From: an uncultured Eubacteriales bacterium
GTDB lineage: Bacteria > Bacillota > Clostridia > Christensenellales > Aristaeellaceae
Reading direction: 5' to 3'
Assembly: GCA_900542395.1 (NCBI GenBank)
Contig: UQNM01000086.1
Span: forward strand, 1-8,777
DNA length: 8,777 nt
Shown piece after piece: positions 1 through 4,944 of the stretch (its first letter is position 1; each line of letters begins with the position of its first letter). Both the position numbers and the translations under genes were made by a program. Under the pieces are notes generated by a model that made no database searches, was not told the origin of the DNA, and saw nothing but the letters and a program-made list of their open reading frames with translations.

Positions 1-55
1 AACCCTGGGCACCCTGATTAAGAGTCAGGTGCTCTACCAACTGAGCTAAAGGTGC
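1..55 (-). tRNA. tRNA-Lys (anticodon CUU), 3' part cut by the window edge
   Basis: Read on the minus strand from position 55, the sequence fits the tRNA cloverleaf: acceptor strand GCACCTT, then TA, a D-arm closed by GCTC/GAGC with the AGTTGGTA loop, an anticodon stem CCTGA/TCAGG around the loop CTCTTAA, a five-base variable loop GTGCC and the start of the T-arm (CAGGG TT). The central loop bases CTT give a lysine tRNA reading AAG. The 3' half of the T-arm and the acceptor 3' strand lie outside the window. A strong promoter stands just upstream, so the tRNA has its own transcription start and does not depend on the TPR gene behind it. Confidence 0.95.
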
Positions 56-77
56 TTGATTGCTCAACGCGAAAAAG

Positions 78-106
78 ATTATATCATGGTCAGCGGGAAA
101 AAGCAA
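78..106 (-). promoter_or_regulatory. Sigma-A promoter of tRNA-Lys
   Basis: On the minus strand there is a -35 box TTGCTT (101-106), a spacer of exactly 17 bases and a perfect -10 box TATAAT (78-83), preceded by TGA, which makes it an extended -10. Transcription would start near position 71, about 16 bases before the mature tRNA 5' end at 55. That leaves a short leader for RNase P to remove. Confidence 0.85.
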
Positions 107-138
107 CCCCTTTTTTACAGAAAAAGACGATTCTCGGC

Positions 139-182
139 AAAAAAACAGCGCCCCGCGCCGAAATCGCAAAAGCGAGGGGCGC
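139..182 (-). terminator. Rho-independent terminator of the TPR protein gene
   Basis: Downstream of the stop codon of the TPR gene (minus strand), GCGCCCC (148-154) pairs with GGGGCGC (176-182). A smaller stem TCGC/GCGA with an AAAA loop lies inside. On the minus strand the stem is followed, after two bases, by a run of seven T (139-145). This is the classic layout of an intrinsic terminator and it separates the TPR gene from the tRNA promoter. Confidence 0.85.
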
Positions 183-209
183 GGAGCGCTGAAAAGGAGA
201 GACGAACAA

Positions 210-1037
210 TCAGCCTTCCGCCTTGGCGGGCAGCTCGGCGAGCAGGCGGGCAGCCTCCCGGCCGGGGTAGAGATCGGGCGCGAGCTTGACGATCTGCTGG
301 AGAATGTTCTCGGCCTCGCGGCGGTTCTGCTCGGCCAGATAGGCGCGCGCAATCCACAGCGAGGTGGTGATGCGGTGGAGCTGCTGGGTGTTGTTCTGCT
401 GCACCTGCGTTTTGAGCGCCTGAATGTCGCATTTGCCGGTGGAGAGCAGCTTCATGCACTGATCGTTCAGCTCGCAGGAGAAGGCCATGCGCTGCTTGGG
501 CTTTTTCGTCTCCTGAATCGCCTCGAGCTGCTTCTTGTAGCCGTGCAGCTCGTCGAGGTATTTTTTCGCCGCGTCGAGATCGCCCATCTGTTCGGCGCAG
601 TAGCACAGGTTGCTGGTGACGGCAAAGCGGCTCATCAGCGCCTGCTCGGGCTTTTTGCCTTCCCGAATCTCCGTGGCGACCAGCAGCTTCATCGCGTCGT
701 CAAAGCGCCCCTGCGCGGCATAGGCGTTGGACAGGTGCAGCCGAACCATCATATACAGGTTGGGGTTCTTCGGGTTCTGATGGAGGTGCGGCTCGTATTC
801 CTTCAAAAAGCCGTCCACGTCGAGCTGGTTGTACAGCCGGTTAAGCTGGCGGCTGTGCGTGTTCGCGGCGTTGATGTACTGCGCAGCGGCGATGAACAGA
901 CAGCCGACAATCAGCATCAGGATCATCGCAATCGGGTTCGTCGTCGGCTTGAGCAGATAGAGCGCCGCCATCAGCGCGACAAACAGCCCTTCAAACAGGA
1001 TCAGCCGCGTCTTAAACTTGGGAAAGAGGGTCAGCAT
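210..1037 (-). CDS. Membrane-anchored TPR-like protein of unknown function
   Basis: A 275-residue protein that I cannot assign to a named family. Two hydrophobic helices sit at the N-terminus (about residues 12-29 and 35-54). They are separated by a short PTTNP turn, so they form a hairpin in the membrane. The rest is a soluble, helical part with tetratricopeptide-like helix pairs at about 95-128 (ending in AQGRFDDAMKLL), 133-165 (QMGDLDAAKKYLDEL) and 225-258 (AYLAEQNRREAENILQQI). Such proteins usually act as scaffolds; no catalytic motif is visible. The ATG start is preceded by AAGGAG with an 11-base gap. The gene has its own promoter and terminator and is divergent from the uxu operon, so it is probably monocistronic. 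The coding call is firm and the function open. Confidence 0.85.
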   Translation of the reverse strand: MLTLFPKFKTRLILFEGLFVALMAALYLLKPTTNPIAMILMLIVGCLFIAAAQYINAANTHSRQLNRLYNQLDVDGFLKEYEPHLHQNPKNPNLYMMVRLHLSNAYAAQGRFDDAMKLLVATEIREGKKPEQALMSRFAVTSNLCYCAEQMGDLDAAKKYLDELHGYKKQLEAIQETKKPKQRMAFSCELNDQCMKLLSTGKCDIQALKTQVQQNNTQQLHRITTSLWIARAYLAEQNRREAENILQQIVKLAPDLYPGREAARLLAELPAKAEG

Positions 1038-1077
1038 CGGATCAACAACTCCTTATTTATAGCGTCAGGATGAGTAT

Positions 1078-1106
1078 AGTATATCTGGATGCGGCGGGAA
1101 AAGCAA
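1078..1106 (-). promoter_or_regulatory. Promoter of the TPR protein gene
   Basis: On the minus strand the -35 box TTGCTT (1101-1106) and the -10 box TATACT (1078-1083) are 17 bases apart. Transcription would start near 1071 and give a leader of about 34 bases with the AAGGAG ribosome binding site. The -35 box and following bases (GCGGGAAAAGCAA on the plus strand, 1094-1106) almost repeat those of the tRNA promoter (93-106), which has one extra A. The -35 box lies within a dyad, described separately. Confidence 0.75.
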
Positions 1107-1127
1107 TTCATTTTGCGTGAATTGTTT
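1101..1127. promoter_or_regulatory. Candidate operator: 10-7-10 inverted repeat over the TPR gene -35 box
   Basis: CAATTCA (1104-1110) and TGAATTG (1118-1124) form a perfect 7-bp inverted repeat around the spacer TTTTGCG. Extending outward by three bases on each side gives 9 of 10 matching positions. The left arm contains the -35 hexamer of the minus-strand promoter, so a protein bound here would be expected to block that promoter. It lies about 95 bases upstream of the predicted uxu transcription start. Which protein binds is not known; the GntR-type regulator of the neighbouring operon is one possibility. Confidence 0.5.
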
Positions 1128-1176
1128 GATCCGGAGCGCAAAAGTCGTCGGATAACAGGAAAAAATGAAAATAGGG

Positions 1177-1205
1177 TAGCCATTCCCCCTAAAATGTGCT
1201 AGAAT
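1177..1205 (+). promoter_or_regulatory. Promoter of the uxuA-uxuB-gntR operon
   Basis: The -10 box TAGAAT (1200-1205) is preceded by TGC, giving an extended -10 element. Seventeen bases upstream is a weak -35 box TAGCCA (1177-1182, 4 of 6 matches). A weak -35 with an extended -10 is common for regulated promoters. Start would be near 1212. Two small dyads surround it: TAGGG (1172-1176)/CCCTA (1187-1191) across the -35 region, and ACAAC (1214-1218)/GTTGT (1224-1228) just after the start. Either could be a repressor site, but both are short enough to occur by chance. Confidence 0.6.
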
Positions 1206-1267
1206 ACTAGTAAACAACAAGGCGTTGTACCATGAGACCGAACGAACCGAAAGGAGAACGGAAGAAC

Positions 1268-2353
1268 ATGAAAATGACGTTTCGCTGGTATGGCAGTCAG
1301 AGCGACAAGATCACGCTCAAGCAGATCAAGCAGATCCCCGGCTGCACCGGCCTGATGGGCGTGCTTGACTACAAGGCCGCGGGCGAGGTCTGGGAAGAAG
1401 ACGAGATCAAGGCGTATATCGACGAGGTGCATGCCGCGGGGCTCGAGTGCGAGGTCATCGAGAGCGTCAACGTGCATGAGGATATCAAGCTCGGCCTGCC
1501 CACGCGCGATCAGTACATCGAGAATTACTGCAAGTCCATCCGCAATCTGGCGAAGTACGGCGTGAAGGTCATCGTCTACAACTTCATGCCGGTGCTGGAC
1601 TGGCTGCGCACCGACTTGGCGCGCGTCATCCCGGAGGATGGCTCCAACAGCCTGTATTACGACGAGGCCGAGCTGGGCGCGATGACCCCGATGGAGATCG
1701 TCCGCCGCACGGCCGAAAATTCCAACGGCTTCACCCTGCCGGGCTGGGAGCCCGCCCGTCTGGCCGAGCTGGAGCACGTGCTGGAGCTCTACAAGCGCGT
1801 GGACGAGGAAAAGCTGTTTGAAAACTTCAAGTATTTCCTCGACGGCATCATCCCGACCTGCGAAGAGGTTGGCGTGAAGATGGCCTGCCATCCGGACGAT
1901 CCGGGCTGGCCGATCTTCGGCCTGCCGCGCATCACGCACGATCAGGCGGGCTTTGACCGCATGGTGAAGCTGCACGACAGCCCCTGCAACACGCTCTGCC
2001 TGTGCACGGGCTCGCTGGGCAGCAACGTGCAGAACGATATCCCGGCGATGGTTCGCCACTTCGGCGAGATGAACCGCATTGGCTGCCTGCATGTGCGCAA
2101 CATCAAGCATCTGGGCAGCGACCGCCGCTTCCGCGAGAGCAGCCACCTGTCCTCCGACGGCGATCTGGATATGTACGAGATTATGAAGGCCGCGTATGAG
2201 ACCTGCCCGGATACCTACATCCGCCCGGATCATGGCCGCATGATTTGGGATGAGATCGGCCGCCCCGGCTACGGCCTGTATGACCGCGCGCTGGGCATTG
2301 CCTACCTCAACGGCCTCTGGGAAGCCATCGACAAGAACGCGAAGAGGGGATGA
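1268..2353 (+). CDS. uxuA: Mannonate dehydratase UxuA
   Basis: Mannonate dehydratase (EC 4.2.1.8) removes water from D-mannonate to give 2-keto-3-deoxy-D-gluconate in cytoplasmic glucuronate breakdown. The 361-residue product starts with the family's hallmark FRWYG (5-9). It carries the signature NFMPVLDWLRTDL (105-117), then HPDD (208-211), CTGS (246-249), HVRN (275-278) and RPDHG (319-323). By analogy with characterised UxuA enzymes, H208, a cysteine at 244 or 246, H275 and D321 should hold the metal ion (Mn or Fe). It is somewhat shorter than the E. coli protein, as is usual in Firmicutes. The ATG at 1268 was chosen because it follows AAGGAG (1251-1256) by 11 bases and begins at the conserved N-terminus. 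An upstream in-frame ATG at 1232 would add 12 residues that merely translate the ribosome binding site. First gene of the operon; uxuB starts 4 bases after its stop. Confidence 0.95.
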   Translation: MKMTFRWYGSQSDKITLKQIKQIPGCTGLMGVLDYKAAGEVWEEDEIKAYIDEVHAAGLECEVIESVNVHEDIKLGLPTRDQYIENYCKSIRNLAKYGVKVIVYNFMPVLDWLRTDLARVIPEDGSNSLYYDEAELGAMTPMEIVRRTAENSNGFTLPGWEPARLAELEHVLELYKRVDEEKLFENFKYFLDGIIPTCEEVGVKMACHPDDPGWPIFGLPRITHDQAGFDRMVKLHDSPCNTLCLCTGSLGSNVQNDIPAMVRHFGEMNRIGCLHVRNIKHLGSDRRFRESSHLSSDGDLDMYEIMKAAYETCPDTYIRPDHGRMIWDEIGRPGYGLYDRALGIAYLNGLWEAIDKNAKRG

Positions 2354-2357
2354 GCGT

Positions 2358-3968
2358 ATGAAACTGACGTTTGAAGGAATCAAGGATACCGCCGCGTGGC
2401 AGAGCGCCGGCGTCAAGCTGCCGGAATACGACGTTCAGGCGGCGGCTGAAAAGGCAAAGGCGCACCCGGTCTGGGCGCACTTCGGCGCGGGCAACATCTT
2501 CCGCATCTTCGTGGGCGGTCTGGCCGATACGCTGATCGCCAAGGGCGAAATGGATCGCGGCATCACCTGCGTGGAGACCTTCGATTTCGACGTGGTGGAT
2601 CAGATTTACACGCCGTATGACAACCTCGTGCTGGCCGTCACGCTCAACGCGGACGCGACGACCGACAAGCGCGTGCGCGGCTCGCTGAGCGAGGCCATCA
2701 AGGCGCAGTCGGGCGTGCCGGAGGCATGGAACCGCCTCAAGGCGGTCTTTGCTGACCCGAGCCTGCAAATGGTTTCCTTCACCATCACAGAGAAGGGCTA
2801 CGCGCTCAAAAACGCCGCCGGAGCGTTCTTCCCGTTCGTTCAGGCGGATATCGACAACGGCCCGGACAAGGCGACTGGCGCGATGGCGATTGTCTGCGCC
2901 ATGCTGCTGCACCGCTTTGAAAACGGCAAGGCGCCGCTGGCCGTCGTCTCCATGGATAATTGCAGCCACAACGGCGAGAAGCTGCGCGGCGCGGTGCTGA
3001 CCATGGCGGACGAGTGGCTGAAGAAGGGCTTTGTGCCGCAGGCGTTTGTGGATTACATCTCCGACGAGGCGCAGGTCGCGTTCCCGTGGTCGATGATCGA
3101 CAAGATCACGCCGCGCCCGGCCGATTCCGTCTGCAAGGAGCTGGAGAAGCTCGGCTGCGAGAATATCGCCCCGGTGATTACCTCCAAGCGGACGTATATC
3201 GCGCCGTTCGTCAACGCGGAGCGCCCGCAGTACCTCGTGGTGGAGGATCGCTTCCCCAACGGCCGCCCGCCGCTGGAGAAGGCGGGGGTCTACATGACCG
3301 ACCGCGAGACCGTCAACAAGACCGAGCGCATGAAGGTCACGACCTGCCTCAACCCGCTGCATACCGCGCTGGCGGTGTACGGCTGCATGCTCGGCTATAC
3401 GCTGATCTGCGAAGAGATGAAGGACGAGACGCTGGTGAAGCTGGTCAAGCGGCTGGGCTACGTCGAGGGTCTGCCGGTCGTCGTCGATCCGGTCATCCTC
3501 AGCCCGAAGGCGTTTATCGACGAGGTGGTCGAGCAGCGCCTGCCGAATCCCTTCATGCCGGACAGCCCGCAGCGCATCGCGACGGATACCTCCCAGAAGG
3601 TTGGCATCCGCTTCGGCGAGACGATCAAGAGCTATGTGGAGAAGGGTCGGGATCTGCACGAGCTGACCGCGCTTTCTCTGGCGATTGCGGGCTGGCTGCG
3701 CTACCTGCTCGGCGTGGGCGACGACGGCAAGGCCATCGAAATCTCCGCCGACCCGATGAAGGACGAATTGCAGGCGCAGCTTGCGGGCGTTGAGGTCGGC
3801 AAGCCGGAAACGTATCATGGGCAGATTCGCCCGATTCTCGCCAACGCGAATATCTTCGGCAGCGACCTGACCGCAATCGGCATGGCCGACCGCATCGAGG
3901 AGATGTTCGTTTCCGAGCTGGCGGGCGAAGGCGCCGTTCGAAAGACGCTTGAGGCGTATTTGGGGTAA
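2358..3968 (+). CDS. uxuB: D-fructuronate reductase (D-mannonate oxidoreductase) UxuB
   Basis: A 536-residue member of the polyol/mannitol dehydrogenase family. It is expected to reduce D-fructuronate to D-mannonate with NADH (EC 1.1.1.57), feeding UxuA. The N-terminal nucleotide-binding half begins with the HFGAGNIFRIFVG signature (41-53) and includes ITEKGYAL (143-150) and SMDNCSHNGEKL (198-209). The C-terminal catalytic domain holds MKVTTCLNPLHTALAV (325-340), where K326, N332 and H335 correspond to the Lys-Asn-His triad of the family. The Lys-Asn gap looks one residue longer than in classical enzymes. It is about 50 residues longer than E. coli UxuB. The start ATG is four bases after the uxuA stop and follows AGAGGGG by 8 bases. 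An earlier in-frame ATG at 2250 lies inside uxuA and is not credible. A different sugar-acid or polyol substrate cannot be excluded, but uxuA next door makes fructuronate by far the best guess. Confidence 0.92.
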   Translation: MKLTFEGIKDTAAWQSAGVKLPEYDVQAAAEKAKAHPVWAHFGAGNIFRIFVGGLADTLIAKGEMDRGITCVETFDFDVVDQIYTPYDNLVLAVTLNADATTDKRVRGSLSEAIKAQSGVPEAWNRLKAVFADPSLQMVSFTITEKGYALKNAAGAFFPFVQADIDNGPDKATGAMAIVCAMLLHRFENGKAPLAVVSMDNCSHNGEKLRGAVLTMADEWLKKGFVPQAFVDYISDEAQVAFPWSMIDKITPRPADSVCKELEKLGCENIAPVITSKRTYIAPFVNAERPQYLVVEDRFPNGRPPLEKAGVYMTDRETVNKTERMKVTTCLNPLHTALAVYGCMLGYTLICEEMKDETLVKLVKRLGYVEGLPVVVDPVILSPKAFIDEVVEQRLPNPFMPDSPQRIATDTSQKVGIRFGETIKSYVEKGRDLHELTALSLAIAGWLRYLLGVGDDGKAIEISADPMKDELQAQLAGVEVGKPETYHGQIRPILANANIFGSDLTAIGMADRIEEMFVSELAGEGAVRKTLEAYLG

Positions 3969-3974
3969 GAAACC

Positions 3975-4658
3975 GTGAAACTTGAGGAAAGACACTGCGC
4001 CGAAACCGCGAGGGAGTATGCGCTGCGTATGCTCAAGGAGAACATCATCTCCATGGAGCTGAAGCCCGGCGCGATGGTCAGCGAAAACGAGCTGGCCGCG
4101 CAGCTTGGCCTGAGCCGCACGCCCGTGCGCGAGGCGCTGATGGACATGGCGCAGTATGGGCTGGTGGATATTCTGCCGCAGCGGGGCAGCCGAATCAGCC
4201 TGATTGATTACGCGCTGGTGGAGGAAGCCCGCTTTGCCAGAGAGGTGCTGGAGGTCGCGATTCTTTCCATCGTCTGCGAAAACGTGACCGAGGAATCGCT
4301 CGCGCAGCTCAGGCAGAACGTCCGCTTTCAGCAGCTTTCCCAAGAGCCGGGGATGAGCGGAACATTTGATATGATGGAGCTGGATAACGAGTTCCACCGC
4401 CTGCTCTTCCACATCGCGCATAAGGATAACACCGTGCGCATGCTGGAGGGCATGATGGTTCACTTTGACCGCGTTCGTGCGCTGTCGCTCTCGGTGGTGA
4501 AGGATCAGAAGATCATCAGTGACCATCTGGCGATTTGCGACGCGATTGAGCGCAGGGACGTGGCGGCCGCGCAGGCCGTGATGACCAAGCACCTTTCCCG
4601 CGTGAATGTGGATGAGGCGACCATCCGCGCGGCATGCCCGGAATACATCAAAAATTGA
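3975..4658 (+). CDS. GntR/FadR-family (FCD) transcriptional regulator, probable UxuR-like regulator of the operon
   Basis: A 227-residue regulator with an N-terminal winged helix-turn-helix (about 12-76). It includes SENELAAQLGLSRTPVREAL (36-55), the typical GntR recognition helix region, and the wing QRGSRIS. The C-terminal part is an all-helical FCD effector domain. D137 and H141 (DNEFHRLLF), H184 (SDHLAI) and H206 (KHL) match the metal-binding residues of that domain. Relatives such as UxuR and ExuR sense hexuronates or aldonates and repress the genes that break them down. As third gene of the operon it probably controls its own transcription. It starts with GTG, has only a weak GGGG ribosome binding site (3962-3965), and lies in the same frame as uxuB, separated by TAA-GAA-ACC, so it may rely on translational coupling. 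The regulatory target is inferred from position. Confidence 0.92.
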   Translation: MKLEERHCAETAREYALRMLKENIISMELKPGAMVSENELAAQLGLSRTPVREALMDMAQYGLVDILPQRGSRISLIDYALVEEARFAREVLEVAILSIVCENVTEESLAQLRQNVRFQQLSQEPGMSGTFDMMELDNEFHRLLFHIAHKDNTVRMLEGMMVHFDRVRALSLSVVKDQKIISDHLAICDAIERRDVAAAQAVMTKHLSRVNVDEATIRAACPEYIKN

Positions 4659-4663
4659 TTGCG

Positions 4664-4699
4664 CACCCGTGCGGGACTTGCAAGCGTCCTGCGCGGGTG
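4664..4699 (+). terminator. Hairpin directly behind the uxu operon, probable (imperfect) terminator
   Basis: Starting five bases after the regulator stop, CACCCGTGCGGGAC (4664-4677) pairs with GTCCTGCGCGGGTG (4686-4699) in a 14-bp stem with two G-U pairs and an 8-base loop. The bases that follow are TTATAATAA rather than a clean T run, so termination may be incomplete. The same bases carry a promoter (4678-4706). Confidence 0.5.
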
Positions 4700-4706
4700 T
4701 TATAAT
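4678..4706 (+). promoter_or_regulatory. Promoter inside the hairpin, for the serine hydrolase gene
   Basis: A -35 box TTGCAA (4678-4683, the loop of the hairpin), a spacer of 17 bases and a perfect -10 box TATAAT (4701-4706) preceded by TGT (extended -10). Start would be near 4713, about 230 bases before the hydrolase start codon. No better promoter is visible between here and that gene. Confidence 0.65.
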
Positions 4707-4730
4707 AACGCCTCGGTCGGCTTTGCCGAC

Positions 4731-4760
4731 AGCGCCCGCCCGGAGGGGCGGCGCGCAGAC
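4731..4760. repeat. GC-rich palindromic repeat, copy 1
   Basis: A 30-base unit that recurs at 4880-4909 with a single difference (G at 4746, A at 4895). It folds into a hairpin: GCGC and CCGCCC pair with GGGCGG and GCGC around a GGAG loop, with one bulged C. It is directly preceded by the small GTCGGC/GCCGAC hairpin, which copy 2 lacks. Confidence 0.85.
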
Positions 4761-4765
4761 TATAG

Positions 4766-4803
4766 AAAAAAGCTATTCTCCCCCCCGAAGGGGGGAGAAT
4801 AGC
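4766..4803 (-). terminator. Strong terminator-like hairpin that works only on the minus strand
   Basis: GCTATTCTCCCCCC (4772-4785) pairs perfectly with positions 4790-4803 around a CGAA loop, which is TTCG, a very stable tetraloop, on the minus strand. On that strand the stem is followed by six T (4766-4771), a textbook intrinsic terminator. On the plus strand it is followed by CCTTTCC, which is not. No minus-strand gene is visible immediately to its right, so its transcript is unknown. It may instead be part of an intergenic repeat. Confidence 0.6.
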
Positions 4804-4879
4804 CCTTTCCGCAAATGAAAGAATAGATGAATTTCTTGATTTTGCTATTTAAGCCAAGTTTGCTTATGTCAACAAGCTG

Positions 4880-4909
4880 AGCGCCCGCCCGGAGAGGCGG
4901 CGCGCAGAC
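4880..4909. repeat. GC-rich palindromic repeat, copy 2
   Basis: Matches copy 1 (4731-4760) at 29 of 30 positions. The single change, A at 4895, falls in the loop-proximal pair of the hairpin and shortens the stem by one base pair. It lies 36 bases before the hydrolase start codon, just upstream of the ribosome binding site. Confidence 0.85.
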
Positions 4910-4944
4910 CGCATACAAAAAGCGATAACGGGAGGAATCGGTCG

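Larger units (their letters stand above)
4707..4944 (+). other. Intergenic region and probable structured leader of the serine hydrolase gene
   Basis: No open reading frame here is convincing. The stretch is rich in inverted repeats: GTCGGC-TTT-GCCGAC (4716-4730), two 30-bp palindromic repeat units (4731-4760 and 4880-4909), and a 14-bp perfect stem with a CGAA loop (4772-4803). Between them is an AT-rich part (about 4805-4870). If transcription starts at the promoter near 4700, this becomes a leader RNA of about 230 bases with three or four stable hairpins. I recognise no known riboswitch class. It ends in a good ribosome binding site, GGGAGGA (4930-4936). Confidence 0.5.

Noticed and set aside
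60..1073. Plus-strand open frame of 337 codons opposite the TPR gene
   Set aside because: The minus-strand gene has a promoter, ribosome binding site, membrane helices, repeats and a terminator. The plus frame has none and runs through that terminator.
1199..2416. Minus-strand open frame of 405 codons opposite uxuA
   Set aside because: Antisense to a full-length UxuA with all family motifs; the product has no recognisable domain.
2307..4592. Minus-strand open frame of 761 codons opposite uxuB and the regulator
   Set aside because: It is antisense to two clearly recognised genes. Its product is Arg/His/Leu/Ala-rich without domains, as expected of a GC-rich shadow frame, and it has no ribosome binding site of note.
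4606..4818. Short plus-strand frame (70 codons) reaching into the gap after the regulator
   Set aside because: It starts inside the regulator gene in another frame, lacks a ribosome binding site and runs through two hairpins.
4731..4909. CRISPR array
   Set aside because: Only two copies, self-complementary over the whole unit, with a spacing of 119 bases; no third repeat and no cas genes.
4707..4944. Known riboswitch or T-box in the hydrolase leader
   Set aside because: No recognisable core motif. The hairpins are repeat units, and the only clean terminator-like stem faces the minus strand.
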